Origin: CAZLAJ01 sp964644605
Lineage (GTDB): Bacteria; Patescibacteriota; Microgenomatia; UBA1406; GWC2-37-13
Direction of reading: 5' to 3'
Assembly: GCA_964644605.1 (NCBI GenBank)
Contig: CAZXWS010000071.1
Location: 1-9,080, forward strand
Length of the DNA: 9,080 nucleotides
Shown here: positions 1-4,910 of the stretch, in pieces
Layout of the letters: each line of letters begins with the position of its first letter
Numbering within the stretch: the stretch's first letter is position 1
The notes under the pieces: generated by a model
What the model saw: the letters and a program-made list of their open reading frames with translations, nothing else
Databases searched by the model: none
What the model was told of the DNA's origin: nothing
Translations under genes and position numbers: made by a program

Positions 1-132
1 ACTGATTTCCAAACTGTCTCTCAAGAAGAGTTGGATGAAGTCGTAGAGGAGCTTAATAACAGACCAAGAAAAGTGTTACAATATCAAACACCCAACGAAG
101 TCTTTACAAGTTACTGTTCGGATTCCACTTAG
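1..132 (+). CDS. IS30-family transposase, C-terminal fragment (5' end outside window)
   Basis: Frame 1 is open from the first base to a TAG at 130-132, giving 43 codons with no start inside the window. The peptide contains LNNRPRKVLQYQTPNEVF (residues 19-36), the hallmark end of the IS30-type DDE integrase-core transposases, where the catalytic Glu-containing helix is followed by N-N-RPRK-x-L-x-Y-x-TP-x-EVF. The DDE catalytic residues themselves lie upstream and cannot be seen. The family cuts and joins DNA to move its insertion sequence. The short tail after the motif (SYCSDST) is normal for the family. Whether the element is intact depends on sequence before position 1. Identification of the family is firm; activity is unknown. 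Confidence 0.85.
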   Translation, partial: TDFQTVSQEELDEVVEELNNRPRKVLQYQTPNEVFTSYCSDST

Positions 133-140
133 AATTCAGG
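1..140 (+). mobile_element. Right end of an IS30-type insertion sequence
   Basis: The transposase fragment ends at 132. In this family the right terminal inverted repeat often overlaps or directly follows the transposase stop codon. The stretch around 116-140, with CCACTTAGAATTCAGG, has the look of such a terminus. The left end is outside the window, so neither the inverted repeat nor a target duplication can be confirmed, and the boundary at about 140 is a guess. The element stops within some 35 bp of a tRNA-Thr gene. Confidence 0.35.
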
Positions 141-149
141 AATCATCTT

Positions 150-158
150 TGATATAAT
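150..158 (+). promoter_or_regulatory. Extended -10 promoter for the tRNA-Thr gene
   Basis: TGATATAAT is a perfect extended -10 element (TGnTATAAT). Transcription would begin about 7 nt downstream, near 165, ten bases before the mature tRNA 5' end at 175. No good -35 box is seen at the expected distance (129-134 reads TTAGAA), which fits an extended -10 promoter. The 8-mer GATATAAT recurs at 166-173, but that copy is too close to the tRNA to drive it. The promoter lies outside the proposed IS end. Confidence 0.5.
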
Positions 159-174
159 AGTATCAGATATAATT

Positions 175-247
175 GCCGATATAGCTCAGCTGGTAGAGCA
201 GTCGCTTCGTAAGCGAGAGGTCGTCGGTTCAAATCCGACTATCGGCT
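175..247 (+). tRNA. trnT: tRNA-Thr, anticodon CGT (reads ACG)
   Basis: A full cloverleaf can be drawn. The acceptor stem GCCGATA (175-181) pairs with TATCGGC (240-246). The D arm is GCTC/GAGC around AGCTGGTA. The anticodon loop is TTCGTAA with CGT at 208-210. The variable loop is AGGTC, and the T arm GTCGG/CCGAC encloses TTCAAAT. The discriminator base is T247 and CCA is not encoded, so the tail must be added enzymatically. Four of five anticodon-stem pairs are canonical; the top pair (27-43, bases 201 and 217) is a G-G mismatch. The anticodon assigns threonine, and a T at position 73 is compatible with threonine tRNAs. Confidence 0.95.
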
Positions 248-268
248 CATATAGTACAATAGTATGTA

Positions 269-300
269 GTGGTGCGATTCATCGCACTATAATTTCATTA
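269..300 (+). terminator. Hairpin after the tRNA, possible intrinsic terminator
   Basis: GTGGTGCGA (269-277) pairs with TCGCACTAT (282-290) around a TTCA loop, giving nine pairs of which two are G-U. AT-rich DNA with interrupted T tracts follows (AATTTCATTATTTT). The position, 22 nt after the tRNA, suits a terminator of tRNA transcription, but the T tract is imperfect. The hairpin also overlaps a TATAAT hexamer at 288-293 that could be the -10 box of the next gene, so it might instead have a role at that promoter. Confidence 0.4.
288..293 (+). promoter_or_regulatory. Candidate -10 box for the Ig-like membrane protein gene
   Basis: A consensus TATAAT hexamer stands 24 bp before the ATG at 318. 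Initiation would fall near 300, leaving a leader of about 18 nt. There is no recognisable -35 box 16-18 bp upstream and no TG extension, and AT-rich DNA yields such hexamers by chance, so this is weak support. Confidence 0.25.
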
Positions 301-317
301 TTTTAGACTAATTTACT

Positions 318-1034
318 ATGTCAAGATTAGAGTCGCATAGACAAAAAATGTTTCGTCGGCAACTTATTTTCTACGGCGTACTATTTATCATTGTCGTTTT
401 CTTCCTTTTTACTTACGGAATTAAATTTCTTATTAACGGTGGGTTATATATAACTAATCTCTTAAGTGGAAATAAATACGACTCCACTGCTCAAAGCCAA
501 AACAGCGATCTATTTCGACAACTCCAGCTCGATCAACTACCCGAAGCCACTAATAGTGCTCAAATCATAGTGAGCGGCACAGCACGCGATTTTGACAACG
601 TTACAATTTACATAAACGACTCTCAGGTTAAACAAGTCTCAGTGAAAGATTCTCAGGCATTTTCTGAAGAAGTGGGCGATCTGCAAAAAGGTAGTAACTC
701 CATTTACGTGAAAGCAGTCACTAAAGATAAAAAAACTGAACAAAAGTCTGATACTCAAACCGTGATGTATACCACGGACAAACCCAAGTTAGATGTTGAT
801 CAACCCAAAGATGGAGACAAAACAAACAAAGAAGAAATTCAAGTTTCTGGAAAAACTAATAACGGGATATTTATTCGTGTGAATGGTCTACCTGTAGTTG
901 TTGATGCAAGTGGCTCGTTTAAAACATCAGTGCGTTTGAAAGACGGTGATAATAAAATCGACATCACAGCTCAAGATGATGCAGGCAACCAGGAGATTAA
1001 ATCAATGACAGTAAACTACAATAAAGATAATTAA
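318..1034 (+). CDS. Membrane-anchored protein with two glucodextranase-B-type Ig-like domains
   Basis: The 238-aa product has a basic N-terminus (MSRLESHRQKMFRRQ), one hydrophobic segment at about residues 16-39, a polar linker to about 75, then two beta-rich repeats. Repeat 1 covers about 80-152 (IIVSGTARDFDNVTIYIND... LQKGSNSIYVKAVT). Repeat 2 covers about 157-235 (IQVSGKT, IRVNGLPVVVDASGSF, LKDGDNKIDITAQDDAGN). The pattern SG-T-x-n-V-x-VNG-x-V-x-V-D-x-G-F ... L-x-G-N-x-I-x-I-x-A-x-D-x-G-N is that of the glucodextranase B/bacterial Ig-like fold. It probably sits with its C-terminus outside the cell as an adhesive or structural domain protein; no catalytic domain is present. ATG at 318 is chosen because it precedes the positively charged N-terminus; Met11 (348) would also retain the membrane segment. 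No ribosome-binding site is visible. Function beyond the fold is unknown. Confidence 0.85.
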   Translation: MSRLESHRQKMFRRQLIFYGVLFIIVVFFLFTYGIKFLINGGLYITNLLSGNKYDSTAQSQNSDLFRQLQLDQLPEATNSAQIIVSGTARDFDNVTIYINDSQVKQVSVKDSQAFSEEVGDLQKGSNSIYVKAVTKDKKTEQKSDTQTVMYTTDKPKLDVDQPKDGDKTNKEEIQVSGKTNNGIFIRVNGLPVVVDASGSFKTSVRLKDGDNKIDITAQDDAGNQEIKSMTVNYNKDN

Positions 1035-1040
1035 CGTTAC

Positions 1041-1147
1041 ATGTACGGAACGGTTTTCTTGTCCCTCCATAGTCCCGAGTACTCGAGATTGAGCTTTGAT
1101 ATTTGGATTTTTTTGTGTAGGGAACGGTTTGAAACCGTTCCGTACAT
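1041..1147. repeat. 107-bp element bounded by a perfect 16-bp inverted repeat
   Basis: ATGTACGGAACGGTTT (1041-1056) is the exact reverse complement of AAACCGTTCCGTACAT (1132-1147). The 75 bp between contain a small palindrome CGAGTACTCG (1076-1085) and a T-rich stretch (1108-1114). The left arm begins six bases after the stop codon of the Ig-like gene. The structure resembles a small non-coding inverted-repeat element (MITE-like), or a transcript end with alternative hairpins, because the right arm can also pair with 1116-1130. No flanking target duplication is obvious. Confidence 0.6.
1116..1146. repeat. REP-like hairpin with GTAG foot, copy 1
   Basis: TGTAGGGAACGGTTT (1116-1130), one spacer base, then AAACCGTTCCGTACA (1132-1146) form a near-perfect palindrome with a single G-G mismatch (1120/1142). 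The arm begins with GTAG, like the conserved tetranucleotide at the foot of REP sequences mobilised by RAYT-type Y1 transposases. A related palindrome stands at 7800-7827. No RAYT gene lies in the window, so kinship to REPs is an inference from form. It could also serve as a bidirectional transcript end between the two convergent genes. Confidence 0.6.
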
Positions 1148-1165
1148 TTTATAAGTTACCACCCC

Positions 1166-1199
1166 CCCGCCAGGGCGGGACCCCTCCTTGGAAAGGAGG
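1166..1199. repeat. Two adjacent GC-rich hairpins, one pairing CCTCCTT with AAGGAGG
   Basis: CCCGCC-AG-GGCGGG (1166-1179) is followed directly by CCTCCTT-GGA-AAGGAGG (1183-1199). Both are strongly G+C rich in an AT-rich setting, the mark of inserted or selected repeat DNA. The second stem joins the exact anti-Shine-Dalgarno and Shine-Dalgarno sequences. Translated on the minus strand it yields a PPFQGGVPPWRGG peptide of a kind known to be a translation artefact of intergenic repeats, which argues against a gene here. Confidence 0.55.
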
Positions 1200-1205
1200 A
1201 GAGAA

Positions 1206-1237
1206 CAATGCAGCAATGCAACAATATAACAATTTAT
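1206..1237. repeat. Degenerate 8-nt tandem array (four units)
   Basis: CAATGCAG, CAATGCAA, CAATATAA and CAATTTAT follow head to tail. All units share CAAT at the same phase, and decay increases towards the 3' end. No gene overlaps it. It is one of several short-period arrays in this window. Confidence 0.5.
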
Positions 1238-1266
1238 CAGTTCTGATCTTTCTTAAATCATAAATC

Positions 1267-1358
1267 CCCGCCTGCCATAGCTTGTTTGTATAGGTTCTGT
1301 AACCTGTACAGTCAAGATTATATAGTTGCGTGTAGCAGTAATGCAAGGCAGCGGCGGG
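1267..1358. repeat. Inverted-repeat element with GC-rich ends
   Basis: CCCGCCTGCC (1267-1276) is mirrored by GGCA-GC-GGCGGG (1347-1358), with two unpaired bases in the right arm. The interior is AT-rich and includes a small hairpin AGGTT-CTGT-AACCT (1292-1305). GC-rich arms around an AT-rich core suggest a small repeat element of about 92 bp. No second copy is in the window, so this is a structural call only. Confidence 0.4.
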
Positions 1359-1384
1359 CAGACAAAATCTCAAATAAATAATTC

Positions 1385-1446
1385 ATTTGGATTTTGAATT
1401 TTGAAATTGATTTGGAATTTGGATTTTGAAATTGGGATTTAAAATG
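1385..1446. repeat. Low-complexity array of ATTTGGA/ATTTTGAA-like words
   Basis: The stretch is built almost entirely from variants of ATTTGGA and ATTTTGAA. A 12-mer ATTTTGAAATTG occurs exactly at 1398-1409 and 1423-1434. It lies between the inverted-repeat element and the 3' end of the O-antigen ligase gene. No reading frame or promoter is convincing. With the preceding repeats it fills the whole 446-bp gap from 1035 to 1480; apart from these repeats I see nothing else in that gap. Confidence 0.55.
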
Positions 1447-1480
1447 AATAGGAGCTTATTCAATAACCCCCTATACAATG

Positions 1481-2707
1481 CTAAATCTTCTTTAATCTAT
1501 CTTCGCCTGTAACTGCACTCGTCAATAAAAACAAAAACAACACAAACGGATGCAGAAGCACATTATCAGTCAGCGATGCTATGCTGAGAAAAACAATGCC
1601 GTATAAAGCAAACTGACTTTGAACTCCAAGCTCAATCAAACTGAGAATAAACGCGATGAGTCCAATAATACCTCCAGTAACGAGAATGATTATAAAACTC
1701 GAAGAATAACCCGAGGCTGCATGACTTGTCTTATTATCAACATTTTTTACATACCGGATTCTATTATACCCTATTCCTGCCAACGCAGATTTTTGCCATG
1801 TTTGAATTGCCTGTGCGTCATCACTGAGCCGCGACTCAATTGAGAACACTCGCAGTAAATTTACACTTTCCCCAAATGGCCTAGGAAGCAAAAATAAAAG
1901 CGCGAAAAAACCAATGATCAATGGCACAACTATCTTCCCCAATTTTTGGTTAAGTAAATACAAAATAACTGTAAACAAAAAAGCCAGATATGTTGTCCTT
2001 GAATAGGTGAAAAACATAAAGACCATAAATATACCCATCAATACATAACGAATATATGCATACGTTTTAAAAAATTCGGCTTGGAAAAAATAATATAAAA
2101 AGAAAAGTCCAAATATAGCCCCAGCTACTGGCGGCTCAAAAAATGTGCCGACTAACCTATACCAGTGCGGATCCCACCCTAAATATGAAAGATTGCGAAA
2201 GTTAGGATATAAAAAATATTGGAGTAATGAAAAAAAAATTATGAAACCAGCAGATATATTCAAAAATATATTCCCATTTCTATTAGTCTTATCAGTCTTA
2301 TTATGTCTATTTTCCTTATTCTCATATAAGACATATATAAATGCCAGAAAATAAAACACTAACCTCAACAAATACAAAAAACTAGCTACATTTTCGAATA
2401 ATGAAAAATAAGATATTCTAGGGATAAATGTACCTATCAAAAATCCTAAAAATATGAGTACAGATCTATACTTTTTTTGATACTCATATATCGGATTAAA
2501 ACCACGTCGTATAACTAAAATACTGAGCAGAATGAGCGCAAAAAATTCATACACGTACCCATTAATTTCCTGATTGAAAAATGATAGTCTTCCAACTTGG
2601 CCTAGAGTGAAAGATAATAAACAAAAAAAAGTTAGAAATAAAACCAAATAATCCGTTCTTCCGTGATTATCCGTAGTATTCAATCCGTTTTTATCCGTTC
2701 TCTTCAT
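1481..2707 (-). CDS. O-antigen ligase/polymerase-type membrane protein (WaaL/Wzy-like)
   Basis: The 408-aa product is hydrophobic throughout, with about ten to twelve predicted membrane segments. Features typical of the O-antigen ligase family are GTFFEPPVAGAIFG (187-200), TYSRTTYLAF (234-243, with Arg237), a long external loop (about 275-335) holding GIGYNRIR (311-318, Arg316 and Arg318) and SHAASGYSSSF (328-338, His329), followed by a membrane helix. In this family, loop Arg and His residues serve transfer of polyprenyl-linked glycan to an acceptor, or its polymerisation, outside the membrane. Which of the two applies here cannot be told. The start ATG lies inside the 3' end of the upstream glycosyltransferase gene (17-bp overlap), implying co-transcription. 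Residues 3-20 and about 123-143 are encoded by degenerate short repeats, so the polar N-terminal tail and one cytoplasmic or external loop look like late additions. A later non-ATG start (TTG at residue 21) cannot be excluded. Confidence 0.85.
   Translation of the reverse strand: MKRTDKNGLNTTDNHGRTDYLVLFLTFFCLLSFTLGQVGRLSFFNQEINGYVYEFFALILLSILVIRRGFNPIYEYQKKYRSVLIFLGFLIGTFIPRISYFSLFENVASFLYLLRLVFYFLAFIYVLYENKENRHNKTDKTNRNGNIFLNISAGFIIFFSLLQYFLYPNFRNLSYLGWDPHWYRLVGTFFEPPVAGAIFGLFFLYYFFQAEFFKTYAYIRYVLMGIFMVFMFFTYSRTTYLAFLFTVILYLLNQKLGKIVVPLIIGFFALLFLLPRPFGESVNLLRVFSIESRLSDDAQAIQTWQKSALAGIGYNRIRYVKNVDNKTSHAASGYSSSFIIILVTGGIIGLIAFILSLIELGVQSQFALYGIVFLSIASLTDNVLLHPFVLFLFLLTSAVTGEDRLKKI
2281..2340. 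repeat. Degenerate 9-nt tandem array inside the O-antigen ligase gene
   Basis: TATTAGTCT (2281-2289), TATCAGTCT (2290-2298) and TATTATGTCT (2299-2308) are near-copies, followed by further decayed units up to about 2340. The nine-base period is in frame with the minus-strand gene and encodes the polar loop around residues 123-143 (including NKTDKTNR). The best-preserved part is 2281-2308. Confidence 0.5.
2651..2698. repeat. ATCCGT array spanning the gene overlap
   Basis: ATCCGT occurs at 2651-2656, 2669-2674, 2683-2688 and 2693-2698, with TTCCGT at 2659-2664. Spacing is 8-14 nt, so the array is degenerate. It encodes residues 3-20 of the O-antigen ligase (RTDKNGLNTTDNHGRTDY) and supplies the stop codon (2691-2693) of the glycosyltransferase in another frame. 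Confidence 0.5.
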
Positions 2708-3455
2708 ACTCAGTGTATTGAAATAACTTTGCCCTCACTAGAAATGAATGAAAGCTCATAAAAAACGAGTATGCAAATCCCGCAGGTCCATCTAAAAATC
2801 CAAGATATAGGAAGTAGTTCAGTAAAAATTTCCCAAAAGGCAATAGTACTATCTCAAAAGAGTTCGTTTTTTTTCCTGTTTTCTCCAGCTCACGAGCACG
2901 AAGTGTACTGTAATGATTCACAGATTCCAAAAATTCTTTTATTGTCTGATGTGGATAGTGATCAAGAAATTTTTTTAACATTCCTACATTCGCTTTTGTA
3001 TAAAACTCTTCATGTACCGATCCCGACCACTCTCCAGAACCTTTTATCATAAGTCGTATCAGTCCATTATTACGCACCTTTTGCGTTTCGCCATGTTTCA
3101 GTTCTTGGCCCCAAAAAAAATCTCTTCGGCGAATTTTATATGCTTCGTATATGCTCTTTACTATAGCCTGTGAGATTTCTTTTTGTAAGTCTGTGCTTAC
3201 CACTTCATCTGCATCTACAAAAAGAACCCAGTCATACTCTGTTTTCTGCAAACCAAAATTTCGTTGTGCCGCAAAATCATTATCTAAAGCGTGTTCATAC
3301 ACAGTTGCCTTATTTTTTTTTGCTATTTCGACGGTTTTATCAGTAGAGTGATCATCGATCACAATTACTTCATCAGCAAATGATACTGATTGCAGGCAGC
3401 GTTCGATATTCTTTTCCTCGTTTTTTGTTAGAATAACAACTGAAAGTTTAGGCAT
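2691..3455 (-). CDS. Family 2 glycosyltransferase (WaaE/KdtX-like)
   Basis: The 254-aa protein is a GT-A fold enzyme. It begins with LSVVILTKNEEKNIERCLQSV (4-24), then EVIVIDDHSTDKT (29-41, nucleotide-binding Asp34/Asp35), DFAAQRNFGL (60-69), and VLFVDADE (77-84, the DxD-type metal-binding motif at 81-83). SGSVHEEF follows in the acceptor part. These motifs match the WaaE-like branch of GT2, known in lipopolysaccharide core assembly, which adds a sugar from a nucleotide donor on the cytoplasmic side. A hydrophobic stretch near residues 205-235 may dock it at the membrane. Length is normal for the branch. The ATG at 3453-3455 is the only sensible start, and a TATAAT on the minus strand 7 nt before it suggests a leaderless message. 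It is first in a two-gene unit with the O-antigen ligase. The sugar donor and acceptor are unknown. Confidence 0.9.
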   Translation of the reverse strand: MPKLSVVILTKNEEKNIERCLQSVSFADEVIVIDDHSTDKTVEIAKKNKATVYEHALDNDFAAQRNFGLQKTEYDWVLFVDADEVVSTDLQKEISQAIVKSIYEAYKIRRRDFFWGQELKHGETQKVRNNGLIRLMIKGSGEWSGSVHEEFYTKANVGMLKKFLDHYPHQTIKEFLESVNHYSTLRARELEKTGKKTNSFEIVLLPFGKFLLNYFLYLGFLDGPAGFAYSFFMSFHSFLVRAKLFQYTEYEENG

Positions 3456-3462
3456 TTGATTT

Positions 3463-3470
3463 ATTATAAA
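3463..3470. promoter_or_regulatory. Overlapping divergent -10 boxes between the two glycan units
   Basis: Only 24 bp separate the ATG of the minus-strand glycosyltransferase (3455) from the ATG of the plus-strand GT-C gene (3480). On the minus strand TATAAT (3468-3463) lies 7 nt before its ATG. On the plus strand TATAAA (3465-3470) lies 9 nt before its ATG. Both would give transcripts starting at or within a few bases of the start codon. The -35 matches are poor; on the minus strand the best is TTGTTA at 3493-3488 with a long 19-bp spacer. This supports leaderless, mutually exclusive divergent promoters, but it remains a prediction. Confidence 0.4.
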
Positions 3471-3479
3471 GCATTTTTT

Positions 3480-4910
3480 ATGACCGGTAACAAAACTATT
3501 GCAATAATCACCATCCTCTCACTAATTTTTTTTGCAGCAGTAGCTTTCGATTTAACCCCATTTTTACGCGGACCTGCACCCTATCCTCCTGAGTGGCGGT
3601 GGCCCTACCTCTTTATAAATACCACTCAAAAGATATGGTTTCCACTAATCATTATTCTACTCATCATTACTTTTTATTCTCAAATTATTTCCCATCAAGA
3701 AGAGTATCTAGCAAAATACGAAAAGTTAATTCTTCTCACTGCAGTTTTATGTTTGATGCTTTTTCAGCTGAGTGTTACATACTTCAGCAGGTCGGGTTTA
3801 GGAGTTCTTATCCATCGTGTCGTTGATCCTGGACTAAATGGCTACTTTACTGCGTCTCTCTCAGTGAAAAACCATCCTGATTACTTACGCAGGTATAATT
3901 CGTTCGTTCTTAACCTTCCTATGCATGCTAAGGGTCACCCGCCTGGTGCCATACTACTCACACATTATTTTACTCAATTAGTTTCACCACTTTCTAAGTT
4001 ACCATTACTTACCAAACTCCACCCACGCCAATCAGATGTACTAAGCATATGGAAGTCACTTTCCGCTGCAGAAAAAACCAGCGCGATACTACTGAGCATG
4101 TTCATATCCTTCCTTTCGTCACTTTCGCTTTTACCGTTATATTATTTAGCCCGTTTTCTTTACGACAAAAAAACTGCGTTAACAACAGTGCTCTTGTTTA
4201 TTTTCACACCAGCACTGACACTCTTTTTACCGCTTTATGATGTTCTCTATCCCTTGTTTAGTCTGCTATGTGTCTTCACGGCCATGGCAGCTCTAAAACA
4301 TAAAAATATATTTGTAGCATTTTTAGCTGGAATGCTTCTGTATGCTGGCAGTTTTTTTAGCCTTTCAATTCTGCCGGTTATAATCATAATCATATATATT
4401 TTCTTCTTAAATATATTCAAAAGTAAAAATTTATATAGTTATTTAAAACCAGCTGCTTTTTACTGTATGGGAGTGCTTAGTTCTTATGTTTTTTTAAAAC
4501 AAGTATGGGACTATGATCAACTTGCAGTATCAAGAACGGTTATGACCGGCCTCGCCCATCGATCATATTGGTGGTGGCTGATTTATAATCCGTATGATTT
4601 CTTTATATTCAGCGGAGTAGCAGCTTCGCTTCTGTTTATTTCAAACTTCTTCATCATAAAAAGAAGGCACATTACTAATTTCCCGTTATTTGTAGGATTT
4701 ATTTTGATGCTTATAATTCTAGATATATCGGGAGTATATCGCGCGGAGACTGGTCGTGTGTGGCTGCCTTTTATGCCCTTTCTCATCATTGAAGCAGCTG
4801 CATTTATGTGCAAACGAACTTTTTTTAGTCAAAAAGCAATAGTAACAATACTGGCGCTTCAAGCAGTACAGGTACTTATTATCCAGGAATTTTGGGTCCC
4901 ATTATGGTAA
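3480..4910 (+). CDS. Multi-pass GT-C-like membrane glycosyltransferase
   Basis: The 476-aa protein has about ten to twelve hydrophobic segments. External-loop motifs fit the GT-C superfamily (PMT/ArnT/GT39 relatives): an acidic residue in VVDPGLNGYF (114-123), MHAKGHPPGAIL (148-159), which resembles the HPP loop near the active site of such enzymes, and SGVYRAETGRVWLPFMPFL (417-435), a conserved C-terminal loop entering a membrane helix. Such proteins move a sugar from a polyprenyl-phosphate donor on the outer face of the membrane. The exact family and acceptor are not recognisable. ATG at 3480 is preferred; a TTG at 3456 in the same frame directly abuts the divergent gene and would add eight residues. 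No Shine-Dalgarno motif is present. Its stop overlaps the next gene's start as ATGGTAA (4904-4910), indicating translational coupling. Confidence 0.8.
   Translation: MTGNKTIAIITILSLIFFAAVAFDLTPFLRGPAPYPPEWRWPYLFINTTQKIWFPLIIILLIITFYSQIISHQEEYLAKYEKLILLTAVLCLMLFQLSVTYFSRSGLGVLIHRVVDPGLNGYFTASLSVKNHPDYLRRYNSFVLNLPMHAKGHPPGAILLTHYFTQLVSPLSKLPLLTKLHPRQSDVLSIWKSLSAAEKTSAILLSMFISFLSSLSLLPLYYLARFLYDKKTALTTVLLFIFTPALTLFLPLYDVLYPLFSLLCVFTAMAALKHKNIFVAFLAGMLLYAGSFFSLSILPVIIIIIYIFFLNIFKSKNLYSYLKPAAFYCMGVLSSYVFLKQVWDYDQLAVSRTVMTGLAHRSYWWWLIYNPYDFFIFSGVAASLLFISNFFIIKRRHITNFPLFVGFILMLIILDISGVYRAETGRVWLPFMPFLIIEAAAFMCKRTFFSQKAIVTILALQAVQVLIIQEFWVPLW

Noticed and set aside
166..173. Second GATATAAT as a tRNA promoter
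   Set aside because: Initiation from it would fall inside the tRNA gene, and it lacks the TG extension present in the copy at 150-158.
1149..1373. 74-codon minus-strand ORF across the repeat region
   Set aside because: It is translated from GC-rich hairpins and inverted repeats; the PPFQGGVPPWRGG-like end is a typical artefact of intergenic repeat DNA. No start signal or family likeness.
1035..1480. CRISPR array
   Set aside because: Repeats here are short, degenerate and of several unrelated types; there is no regular repeat-spacer pattern and no cas gene.
3456..3479. TTG start adding eight residues to the 476-aa GT-C-like protein
   Set aside because: An ATG lies in frame at 3480, the added residues are not conserved-looking, and TTG would place the start directly against the divergent ATG with no room for a promoter.
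4892..4903. TTG start for the 960-aa protein
   Set aside because: The ATG at 4904 forms a classic overlapping stop-start (ATGGTAA) with the upstream gene, which better explains coupled translation.
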